Positions 38,371 through 46,706 of a stretch of DNA of 62,905 nucleotides are shown here, in pieces (the first letter of the stretch is position 1; each line of letters opens with the position of its first letter). This DNA is from Gammaproteobacteria bacterium (lineage in GTDB: Bacteria; Pseudomonadota; Gammaproteobacteria; Pseudomonadales; Azotimanducaceae). The position numbers were made by a program, and so were the translations under genes. The stretch is taken from the NCBI GenBank assembly GCA_026706665.1, contig JAPOYI010000168.1, positions 1 to 62,905 on the forward strand. Direction: 5' to 3'. Under the pieces are notes generated by a model, which was given only the letters and a program-made list of their open reading frames with translations, ran no database searches and was not told where the DNA came from.

Positions 38371-41163
38371 ATGTTGAAACAGACCTGCCCGATGACGAGG
38401 GCTTTCGCCCTGTTGGCCGGGGCTCTCATGTGCATGGCAGGAACGGCGGCCGCCGAAGAGACGGAACAGGCCGAAGAGATCATTGAAGAGATCGTCGTCA
38501 CGGCCAAGTTCCACCGCAGCCTGCAGGACGGCGCCTCGCAGAAGCGCGGCGCCGACAACCAGATCGAAGCCATCGGCATGGAAGACATCGGCGTGTTGCC
38601 GGCGAAGTCCATTGCCGAAGCGATCGCGGCGCTGCCGGGCGTAGCGGGCGCGAGGGATGACGACGGGACCATCAGCCAGCTGTCGGTCCGGGGCACGACG
38701 GACCTGACCGCCGGCACTCTCAACGGTCGCGAGCAGGTGACGGTCGCGAGTACCCGAAACGTCGAATATGCCCTCTACCCGCCGAATGTCATGACCGGCG
38801 TGCAGGTCTACAAGACCGCCCGGGCGAATCTCCCCGAGGGCGGCCTTTCCGGCGTCATCAACATGAACACCATACGGCCCATGGCCTTCGACGACAGGGA
38901 GATCGTAGTCAACGGGGAGATGACCTTCCCGGGCGTGACGAACGACGTGTTCGACGCGGCCGATAACGGCGGCCAAGGCAGTGTCGTCTATATCGATCAG
39001 TTGAGCGACAACCTCGGCGTCGTGCTTTCGTATGCCTTCGCCGACGAGGTCCTCGGGCGCGACGGCGACGTTAACCCGTTTGACTGGCGCGGGTTCGCCG
39101 GCGGCGGATTCGGCGCTCCACCCCCCGATGTCGACGGAGACGGCGTTTCCGGCGACGAGGTGATCCCTGCCGGGTTCACGCTGTTCAACGGCGGCGGCGC
39201 CGAAGAAAGAAACACCGCGTTCGTTGCCCTGCAGTGGCTCGGCGACGACGCGGAAGTCAACTTCGACCTGCTGGACTCGCACCGGGTGCAGGACAAACGG
39301 GTCAACGGGGTGAACTTCATCGGCACCACCAACCGGGGCTGGGCGCTCATGAACCCCGTGTTCAATTCCCGCGCCGGCGTCGATGAGGTGGTCTCCGGAA
39401 CCATCTCCGTTCCCGGCACGAACGCCTCCGGATTCGGCAGCGGCGGCAGTTCCAGCTACAACCAGTTGCACGAGGTCCACCACGACGTGCTGAGCACCGG
39501 ACTGAACATAAAGCTGTTCAGGGGCGACTGGACGGTTGCCGGCGATGTCGGCATCTCGTCGGCCGAAAGCGACTTCCATTTGTTCAACACGACGACGCAC
39601 CTGGCACCCACGGGCGGCTTTGGCGGCCCGACGTTCACCATCACCTTCGACGCGCTCGGAACCAGTCCGACGCTTTCGGTTGCCGAGAACCTGACGGACC
39701 CCACGATCTGGGTGCCGAGGCAGTTCGAAGAGTACCGGGACACATCGAGCGACGACATGACGACGTTCAAGCTCGATGTCGAACGCACCCTGGCCGGCGG
39801 AGGTGGCGGATTCGGCCTGACCAGCCTCGAGTTCGGCGCGAGATCCACGTCCCGCGAAAAGGTCTTCGCCCTCCTGGCGGACCGGTTCAACTCCGCCATC
39901 GTGCCGGATGTCGACCCGGTGATGCTGACGCCGCGGCCGCTCGACCAGAGCTTTGTCCAGTTCATCGCAACGCCCCAGAACGGTCCCGCGTTCATCGTCT
40001 GGGACCTGTTCAGGATCCGCGACGAGAGATTCACGTCAAGGACGCCCCAGGCCGACGCGAGGAACGCCGTACAGTCCCGGAACACGCTCCTGCAGCAGTC
40101 CGGCAGTGTCGAAGAGCAGACCGTCTCCGGCTACGTGCAGCTCAATTTCGAAGGGTTGGCGGGCAACTGTCCGGTGAGCGGCAACCTCGGCGTTCGCGTG
40201 GTGAATACCGATTCCGAATCACCCGGCTGGACGACGCCCGACCGGGTCAACGTGGCGGCCACCGCGATCAATCCCACCCACAGCTATTCCGAGGTGCTTC
40301 CCAGCCTCAACGTGGCCTTCGAACTGGGGAATGACACGATCGTGCGGCTGGGGTTGGCCAAGGTGATGAGCCGGGCGCCCCTGGACGACCTCAAGTCGTC
40401 GCAGACGCTGTTCATCAGCGGTTTCGGCGCGAACGGCACCGCCGGCAATCCGATGCTGAATCCGACCGCCGCCATGCAGGCCGCGATCTCCTACGAGTGG
40501 TATCCGAGCCCATTCGCCTCCGTGGCCGTGGCGGGACACTACTCCGACCTCGAGTCGTTCGTGGGCACGGAGTTCACGACCATCGTGGTCACGACGGCGG
40601 ATTCCGTCGACGGCTTCGGCAACGTGGTGCCGGGCGGTCCCGTGAACGTCGAACTCGAGACGCTCGGGAACGGCGACGGCGGCTACATCAGGGGCGTGGA
40701 ATTCGCCGCGACCAGCAATTTCGGTTTCGTCTCGGAAACGCTGGAGTCGCTTGGCATGAGCGTGAACTACGCCTTCACGGCGTCGAACGTCGTACCGGTC
40801 GGGCGTCCGGAACTCGGTGGCAGCGTAGGCACGGAGGGGGCCGCGTTGACCGGGCTGTCGGAGAACGTCGCCAACGTCAGCTTCTGGTGGGCCAACTACA
40901 ACATCGAGGCCCGCGTCGGCGTGGATTACCGCAGCGAGTACATCGAACCGAACGTGTTCGGCAACTTCCTCAACGTCGACGACACGACGCTGGTCAGCTT
41001 CAGCGTGTCCTATGACGTGAGCGAGAGGTTCCGCGTCAGCGCGTTCGGCTACAACGTCGGCGACGAGCAGCGCCGCAAGTACACCGGCGGCATACCCGAG
41101 CGGACCGAGTTCAACCAGTACTACCGGGAGACTTACGGCGTAAAGGTCTTCTACCGCATGTAG
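38371..41163 (+). CDS. TonB-dependent outer-membrane receptor
   Basis: The 930-residue protein has a signal peptide (FALLAGALMCMAGTAAA), a TonB box-like segment (EEIIEEIVVTA), a plug domain (SIAEAIAALPGVAG, LSVRGTTDLTAGTLNG, LPEGGLSGVINMNT) and a long beta-barrel ending KVFYRM. This plug type (TonB receptors with Oar/CarboxypepD-like relatives of caulobacters and alteromonads) imports oligosaccharides. It is divergent from lacI. The start is chosen at the signal peptide; the open frame runs another 1.6 kb upstream by chance in high GC. An AG/GG stem before the ATG (GGGAGAGAAACCT) gives a plausible ribosome site. Confidence 0.93.
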   Translation: MLKQTCPMTRAFALLAGALMCMAGTAAAEETEQAEEIIEEIVVTAKFHRSLQDGASQKRGADNQIEAIGMEDIGVLPAKSIAEAIAALPGVAGARDDDGTISQLSVRGTTDLTAGTLNGREQVTVASTRNVEYALYPPNVMTGVQVYKTARANLPEGGLSGVINMNTIRPMAFDDREIVVNGEMTFPGVTNDVFDAADNGGQGSVVYIDQLSDNLGVVLSYAFADEVLGRDGDVNPFDWRGFAGGGFGAPPPDVDGDGVSGDEVIPAGFTLFNGGGAEERNTAFVALQWLGDDAEVNFDLLDSHRVQDKRVNGVNFIGTTNRGWALMNPVFNSRAGVDEVVSGTISVPGTNASGFGSGGSSSYNQLHEVHHDVLSTGLNIKLFRGDWTVAGDVGISSAESDFHLFNTTTHLAPTGGFGGPTFTITFDALGTSPTLSVAENLTDPTIWVPRQFEEYRDTSSDDMTTFKLDVERTLAGGGGGFGLTSLEFGARSTSREKVFALLADRFNSAIVPDVDPVMLTPRPLDQSFVQFIATPQNGPAFIVWDLFRIRDERFTSRTPQADARNAVQSRNTLLQQSGSVEEQTVSGYVQLNFEGLAGNCPVSGNLGVRVVNTDSESPGWTTPDRVNVAATAINPTHSYSEVLPSLNVAFELGNDTIVRLGLAKVMSRAPLDDLKSSQTLFISGFGANGTAGNPMLNPTAAMQAAISYEWYPSPFASVAVAGHYSDLESFVGTEFTTIVVTTADSVDGFGNVVPGGPVNVELETLGNGDGGYIRGVEFAATSNFGFVSETLESLGMSVNYAFTASNVVPVGRPELGGSVGTEGAALTGLSENVANVSFWWANYNIEARVGVDYRSEYIEPNVFGNFLNVDDTTLVSFSVSYDVSERFRVSAFGYNVGDEQRRKYTGGIPERTEFNQYYRETYGVKVFYRM

Positions 41164-41245
41164 TTCCTCGCAACACATTCCACCCGACCCGCCCACCCGC
41201 TGGCCCACGCTCGCCTCCTGACGTGGGTCGGGCGACAATCTGCCG

Positions 41246-44200
41246 ATGCCGTTCCCGTCGCGCTCGCTGCCGCTCGCCCTGCTGCTTCTCGTTGCGGGTT
41301 GCGGAGGTGGCGGCGGGCGCCCGGCGCCCGCGCCGCCACCCGCGGGTCCGGTCACCGGGCCGGTGCAGCCCCCGCCGACAGAAGACCCCCTGTTCACGGA
41401 CGTCACCGGGGATTCCGGCATCGCGTTCACGATCGGCTTCGCGGGCGAGATGCGCAATCACGAGGTTCCGATCCTTGCACCGAGCGGTGTCGCCGCCGGC
41501 GACTATGACCGGGACGGGGACGTCGACCTCTTCATCGTGCGGGGGGACCTGGGTCCAAACCTGCTGTACCGGAACGACGGTGACCTTCGCTTCGCCGAGG
41601 TCGCGGCCCAGGCCGGCGTGGCCTTCACCAGGCCGGGGAACCGGACGTACCGCCACGGGTCTCCCGCCATGGCGGATCTCGACGGAGACGGCGACCTGGA
41701 CCTGCTCATGCCCGGGCTGGACGGCGACCCGTCGTTCATCTTCTCCAACGAAGGCGACGGGACCTTCACCGACGTCACTGCCGGTTCCGGGCTGGACACC
41801 ATGCGGGCGGCGTACTCCCTGTCCCCCGCGCTCGGCGACTACGATCTCGACGGCGACCTCGATCTCGCCCTGGGACACTGGGGCACGCCGAGGGACTTCA
41901 TCGGCGGCGTCGGAGACACGGAGCATCTCTGGCGCAACGAGAGCGTCGCCGGCAGGATCAGGTTTGCGAGCGTCAGCGAGCAGGCGGGGATCGCGCCGTC
42001 CGTCATCCTGAACCGCGACCCACGCATCAGCCAGCGCGCTTTCGATCCCACCTTCACGCCCACCTTCGCCAGGATCGACGACGACGCGTATCCGGACCTC
42101 CTGATGGTCGGCGACTTCAACTTCTCCCAGGTGTTCCTCAACAACCGCGACGGCACCTTCCGCAACGTGACGGACTACGAGGTCATCATCGACGGCAACG
42201 GCATGGGTTCCGCCGTCGGCGACTACGACGGCGACGGCGATCTCGACTGGTTCGTGAGCAGCATTCTCGCCATCGGCGAGAACGTGCCGACCCATGTGTC
42301 GAGGATCGGCAACCGGCTCTACCGCAACGACGACGGTGTCTTTGTCGACGCGACCGACGTGGCGGATGTCGCGGATGGCGGCTGGGGCTGGGGAAGCTGC
42401 TTCATCGATTTCGAAAACGACGGCGATCTCGACATCTACCACACCAACGGCTGGACCGAGTTCGACGAGTTCGGCGGCTTCAGCCGGGACGAGTCCCGGG
42501 CCTTCGTATCCGATGGCGAGGGCTTCTTTCGGGAGAGCGCCGCGAGTCTCGGACTCAACGACGCGGAGCAGGGGCGCGGGGTCGTGTGCGCGGACTTCGA
42601 CAACGACGGGGACATGGACATTCTCCTGCTGCACGCCAACGCCACCAACGCGGCGACGCTCTATCGCAACGATACGGAGGGTAACGACTACCTCGGCGTC
42701 AGGTTGCAGGGTCGGCATCCGAACTCGTCGGCGGTGGGCGCGCGGATCGTGCTCGACGTTGACGGGACCGAGCACCTGCGGGAGGTGAACCTCGGCAGCA
42801 ACTTCGCCTCGCACAATCCGACCGTGCAGTTGATCGGACTCGGAACGGCCTCCCGGGTCGACCGGGTGACGGTCTATTGGCCGGACGGCGAGGAGACCGT
42901 CATGCGGGGCGTCGCCACCAACCGATACGTGGACATCGAACACCCGCGATACGATCCCGACGAGAACGCCGGGACCCGGCTCCTGGTGCTGCAGGGAGAA
43001 GGCAGCGGCTTCTACGCCGTCGGCGAGCGGGTGGAGATCCGAGCCTACGCACCTCCCGACAACTACCACTTCTCGCACTGGGAGGTCACCGGCGGCGAGG
43101 TCGCGGACACTTACGCCGCGGAGACTTTCGTCACCCTGCTCCAGCGCGTGGTCAACGTCAGGGCGCGTTACCTGCCCGGCGTGTCCTCCGGCGATGGCGC
43201 CAGCGTCGCGCGCAAGTGGAACGAGGTGCTGTTGCAGTCGATCAGGAACGACTACGCTAGACCCACCGTCCACGCGCGCAACCTGTTCCATGTGTCCGCC
43301 GCGATGTACGACGCCTGGTCCGTCATCCAGGAGTCAGGCGCGCCCTGGCTCCTGGACCGGGAAAGGGCGGGGGTGGCCTGTTCGTTCGACGGCATGCAAG
43401 ACTTCGGAGATCCAGAGAAGGCGGCGGAGACGGCCGCCAGCTTCGCGGCGTACCGGCTGATCCGCCACCGTTTCCGGGACTCGCCGGGAGCTGCCGATAT
43501 CTTCCGGGACACCGATACGCTCATGCAGGCCCTGGATCTTGACCAGGGCATCGAGACCCTGGTCTACCAGGACGGCTCCGCGGAAGCGCTGGGGAACCAC
43601 CTCGCCGACTGCTACATCCGGTTCGGCCTGGCCGACGGCGCCAACGAAGCGGACGACTACGCGAATCGCGCATATCGCCCGGTGAACCCGCCGCTTGCCC
43701 CCGAGGAGCCCGGCAACCCCGACATCGAGGACCTGAACCGGTGGCAGCCGCTGTCCCTCACGCAGTTCATCGACCAGGCGGGAAACCTGGTGGAAGGTAC
43801 CCCGGAGTTCCTCGGTCCCGAATGGGGCGAGGTCGTCCCGTTCGCGCTGAGCGAAGACGACCTGACGCTCCACGAGCGGGACGGTTACGAATACTGGGTC
43901 TACCACGACCCCGGCCCTCCCCCGATGATCGACGGGCCGCTGTCGGAGAACTACAAGTGGGCCTTCTCCGTGGTGGTCGCCTGGGCTTCGCACCTGGATC
44001 CCGCAGACGGCGAGATGACCGACATATCGCCCGCAGCCATCGGCAACATTCAGTCGTATCCCGACGCCTTCGAGGACTATCCGTCGTTCTTTGACAGGGA
44101 ATCCGGTGGGGATCCGGGAGCAGGCTACTCGAGGAATCCCTGGACCGATGCGCCCTACCCTCCCCAGGTGGTCCCCCGCGGCGACTACACACGGGTGCTG

Positions 44201-45043
44201 GCGGAATTCTGGGCCGACGGCCCGGAATCGGAAACGCCGCCCGGACACTGGTTCGTCATCGCCAACGAAGTGAACGACCACCCCCTGCTCGTGCGCCGGT
44301 TCGGAGGCGCCGGCCTCGAACTCGATCGGCTGGAGTGGGACATCAAGACCTATTTCGCCTTGGGCGGGGCGATGCACGACGCCGCGGTCGCCGCCTGGGG
44401 CGTGAAAGGCTGGCACGACTACATTCGGCCGATATCGAGCTTGAGGGGCATGGCGGAGCTCGGACAGGGCAGCGATCCCAACGAGCCCTCCTACCACGAG
44501 CACGGCGTCCCGCTGATACCCGGCTTCATCGAACTCATCGACGACGAGGATCCGCTGCGCGGCGAGATGAGCGAACATGTGGGCAAGCCCAAGTTCTACT
44601 CCTGGCGCGGGCCGGATTTCATCGAGAACCCGGACGTAGACGTCGCCGGCGTCGGCTGGATCCGCGCCGAGGACTGGTGGCCCTACCAGCGTCCGACGTT
44701 TGTCACCCCACCCTTCGCCGGTTACGTATCGGGGCACTCCACCTATTCGCGAGCGGCTGCCGAAGTGCTATCGGCGCTGACCGGCGACATCTATTTCCCG
44801 GGGGGCATGAGCGGGTTCCACATTCCCGCCAACGAGTTCCTGCAGTTCGAGGCCGGGCCGTCGGTGGACATGACCCTGCAGTGGGCGACCTACCAGGACG
44901 CGGCAGACCAGTGCAGCCTCTCGCGGATCTGGGGCGGCATCCATCCGCCGATCGACGACATTCCCGGGCGGCTCATGGGCATCGAGATCGGCCGCGACGC
45001 GTTCGCCGAAGCCGTGCGTTACTTCGACGGCGCGGTGGACTGA
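41246..45043 (+). CDS. FG-GAP/UnbV lipoprotein fused to vanadium-haloperoxidase-type domain
   Basis: The 1265-residue protein starts with a lipoprotein signal (ALLLLVAGC, Cys19). Seven FG-GAP-like calcium motifs follow (DYDRDGDVDLF, DLDGDGDLDLL and others), then an ASPIC/UnbV domain (NSSAVGARIVLDV), a short repeat-type domain (FSHWEVTGGEV) and a C-terminal ~600-residue vanadium-dependent haloperoxidase/PAP2-type region. All signature elements are present: K1054-x6-R1061-P, S1162-G-H1164, and S1226-R1227-x5-H1233-x3-D1237. The enzyme could be a haloperoxidase or a phosphatase; FG-GAP/UnbV parts suggest surface binding. It follows the TonB receptor by 82 bases, possibly co-transcribed. Confidence 0.88.
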   Translation: MPFPSRSLPLALLLLVAGCGGGGGRPAPAPPPAGPVTGPVQPPPTEDPLFTDVTGDSGIAFTIGFAGEMRNHEVPILAPSGVAAGDYDRDGDVDLFIVRGDLGPNLLYRNDGDLRFAEVAAQAGVAFTRPGNRTYRHGSPAMADLDGDGDLDLLMPGLDGDPSFIFSNEGDGTFTDVTAGSGLDTMRAAYSLSPALGDYDLDGDLDLALGHWGTPRDFIGGVGDTEHLWRNESVAGRIRFASVSEQAGIAPSVILNRDPRISQRAFDPTFTPTFARIDDDAYPDLLMVGDFNFSQVFLNNRDGTFRNVTDYEVIIDGNGMGSAVGDYDGDGDLDWFVSSILAIGENVPTHVSRIGNRLYRNDDGVFVDATDVADVADGGWGWGSCFIDFENDGDLDIYHTNGWTEFDEFGGFSRDESRAFVSDGEGFFRESAASLGLNDAEQGRGVVCADFDNDGDMDILLLHANATNAATLYRNDTEGNDYLGVRLQGRHPNSSAVGARIVLDVDGTEHLREVNLGSNFASHNPTVQLIGLGTASRVDRVTVYWPDGEETVMRGVATNRYVDIEHPRYDPDENAGTRLLVLQGEGSGFYAVGERVEIRAYAPPDNYHFSHWEVTGGEVADTYAAETFVTLLQRVVNVRARYLPGVSSGDGASVARKWNEVLLQSIRNDYARPTVHARNLFHVSAAMYDAWSVIQESGAPWLLDRERAGVACSFDGMQDFGDPEKAAETAASFAAYRLIRHRFRDSPGAADIFRDTDTLMQALDLDQGIETLVYQDGSAEALGNHLADCYIRFGLADGANEADDYANRAYRPVNPPLAPEEPGNPDIEDLNRWQPLSLTQFIDQAGNLVEGTPEFLGPEWGEVVPFALSEDDLTLHERDGYEYWVYHDPGPPPMIDGPLSENYKWAFSVVVAWASHLDPADGEMTDISPAAIGNIQSYPDAFEDYPSFFDRESGGDPGAGYSRNPWTDAPYPPQVVPRGDYTRVLAEFWADGPESETPPGHWFVIANEVNDHPLLVRRFGGAGLELDRLEWDIKTYFALGGAMHDAAVAAWGVKGWHDYIRPISSLRGMAELGQGSDPNEPSYHEHGVPLIPGFIELIDDEDPLRGEMSEHVGKPKFYSWRGPDFIENPDVDVAGVGWIRAEDWWPYQRPTFVTPPFAGYVSGHSTYSRAAAEVLSALTGDIYFPGGMSGFHIPANEFLQFEAGPSVDMTLQWATYQDAADQCSLSRIWGGIHPPIDDIPGRLMGIEIGRDAFAEAVRYFDGAVD

Positions 45044-45100
45044 TCAGACAGCCGGTCTTGCAGGTCCGGTTGGGTGGCTTCTCTTGCCCGGACATTAGTG

Positions 45101-45139
45101 ATATGGTTCTCCCATATTATGAATACGGGCAACCCGTAT
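45101..45139 (+). promoter_or_regulatory. Candidate promoter and operators of vapBC
   Basis: ATATGG-TTCTC-CCATAT (45101-45117) and ATACGGG-CAA-CCCGTAT (45123-45139) are perfect inverted repeats in tandem. The second overlaps the vapB start codon. TATTAT (45115-45120) could be the -10. Their place fits autoregulation by a ribbon-helix-helix antitoxin. Confidence 0.6.
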
Positions 45140-45383
45140 GAAGACCACCATAGAGCTTCCCGACGAGTTGCTTGAGCAGATCCGGCGCGTGGCCCGAAGC
45201 GAGGGCGCCACCCTCCGCGGACTGGTCGAGGAAGGCCTGCACCGCATCTTGGAAGCCCGCCGCAGGATGGCGCCGAAGCACTTGGACTTTCCGAGCTACG
45301 GGGGCAGCGGGCTCACGGTCGAATTCCAGGGCGCACCGTGGAATCGAATCCGGGACGAGGTCTACCGCGAGCACGGCGCGTGA
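45138..45383 (+). CDS. VapB-type ribbon-helix-helix antitoxin
   Basis: The 81-residue protein begins MKTTIELPDELLEQIRRVA, a ribbon-helix-helix DNA-binding domain, followed by LRGLVEEGLHRILEARRR. Its C-terminal half should bind the PIN toxin encoded next. Its stop overlaps the VapC start (GTGA). It likely binds the palindromes that overlap its own start. Confidence 0.88.
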   Translation: MKTTIELPDELLEQIRRVARSEGATLRGLVEEGLHRILEARRRMAPKHLDFPSYGGSGLTVEFQGAPWNRIRDEVYREHGA

Positions 45384-45817
45384 TAGCTATCGACACGAAC
45401 CTGCTCGTCTATGCGCATCGCCCGGAGATGCCCTTCCACGAACGCACCCGAGAGGTGCTTGCTGCCGCGGTAGGCGGGGCCGAGCCCGTGGCGGTTCCCT
45501 GGCCATGCGCCCACGAGTTTCTGGCGGTCGTATCGAACCCGAGGATCTTCAGGGATCCCACGCCGATGGATGCGGCCCTGGATGCCGCGGGAAGGCTCCT
45601 CGACAGTCTCGACGGCCGCTTCCTGGCCGAGGGGGAAGGCTACCTGCCCGCCCTCGAGCGGATCGCCCGGCCGGCGCTCCTGCAGGGGGCAGTCGTACAC
45701 GACGCCCGGGTCGCGGCGCTTTGCCTGTACCACGGCGTGCGCGTGCTGTGGTCCGCAGACCGCGACTTCTCGCGATTCCCGGACCTGTCAGTGGCCAACC
45801 CGCTCCCGCTACGCTGA
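45380..45817 (+). CDS. vapC: VapC-type PIN-domain RNase toxin
   Basis: The 145-residue PIN protein has the acidic metal-binding residues expected: the N-terminal AIDTNLLVYA, the central glutamate near CAHEFL, and VHDARVAALCL with SADRDFSRF. VapC toxins cut initiator tRNA or rRNA loops. The start GTG overlaps the VapB stop. The frame continues upstream but that part shadows vapB. Confidence 0.9.
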   Translation: MIAIDTNLLVYAHRPEMPFHERTREVLAAAVGGAEPVAVPWPCAHEFLAVVSNPRIFRDPTPMDAALDAAGRLLDSLDGRFLAEGEGYLPALERIARPALLQGAVVHDARVAALCLYHGVRVLWSADRDFSRFPDLSVANPLPLR

Positions 45818-45863
45818 CGGCGGCGGCTCGGACTCGCTCGACCTCGACAGCACGGTGTACCGA

Positions 45864-46694
45864 TCAGGCGGCCGGCTCGCGGGTCCGGTAGTAGGGCAAC
45901 GAAAGGTCCTCTACTCCGCACTCCGCCCGGGGATCGGTGCCCGCGACCATGACGATGTCGCGGTAGTCGTCGCTCAGGTTCCTGGGATTGCCTCCTGACC
46001 AGCGGAGCGGGGACTCCGCGCTCATGTAGTGGTTGACGTACGCCCTGCGGTAACCGGCCCGCGCCCGGTTCGGGAACGACCGGTGCAGCAGGTAGCCGTC
46101 AAAGAAAACGATGCTGCCCCGCTCCACCTCCACGGGTTCTCCCGCATCCTCGTCGTACGGAAAGCCGAATGTCTCCGGTGCGTCGTCAAATCGCGGATCG
46201 TCGTGCTGCCGCATGTCCCACAGGGTTCGATGCTTCTGCGAGCCCGGGATCACCCACAGGCAGCCGTTGTCGAGCGTTGCCGTGTCGAGAGCGATCCACG
46301 CGGCAACCAGGCTGCCGTCAGCGGTCGGGATGAAGGACTCGTCCTGGTGCCACGCCTGTCCCGGCGAGCCCCTGCTCTTCATGAAGATCATGGACTGCAT
46401 GCACTTGACGTTGGGGCCGATGATCTCGGTGAGAACCCGCGTGATCGACTCGTGCGCGACGTATTCCCGGAACAGATCCGACACCTTGTGCGGGAAATGC
46501 ACCGCGATGACGTTGTTGTTCACGTCTTCCACGGTCCTGCACTCGGATCCAGGGCTCCTCGATATGAAGCCCCTGTTGCCAAGGCAAACGTCTATGGCTT
46601 CCCGGCACATAAGGTCGACATCGCGTGCGTCGAATGCCTCCTCGACCACGCAATAGCCGTATTCCTTGAAATATTGGCTGGTCGTCAAGCCCAC
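45864..46694 (-). CDS. Phytanoyl-CoA dioxygenase (PhyH) family protein 2
   Basis: The 276-residue protein is another Fe(II)/2-oxoglutarate oxygenase: FKEYGYCVVEEAFDARDV, iron ligands in AWHQDESF, and the distal histidine with arginine in LLHRSFPNRARAGYRRAYV. It is only weakly similar to the first PhyH protein at 34.9 kb, so it is not a recent duplicate. It starts just after the efflux-pump gene on the same strand, but without other shared features. Substrate unknown. Confidence 0.9.
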   Translation of the reverse strand: MGLTTSQYFKEYGYCVVEEAFDARDVDLMCREAIDVCLGNRGFISRSPGSECRTVEDVNNNVIAVHFPHKVSDLFREYVAHESITRVLTEIIGPNVKCMQSMIFMKSRGSPGQAWHQDESFIPTADGSLVAAWIALDTATLDNGCLWVIPGSQKHRTLWDMRQHDDPRFDDAPETFGFPYDEDAGEPVEVERGSIVFFDGYLLHRSFPNRARAGYRRAYVNHYMSAESPLRWSGGNPRNLSDDYRDIVMVAGTDPRAECGVEDLSLPYYRTREPAA

Positions 46695-46706
46695 GTCAGG
46701 TCACCG

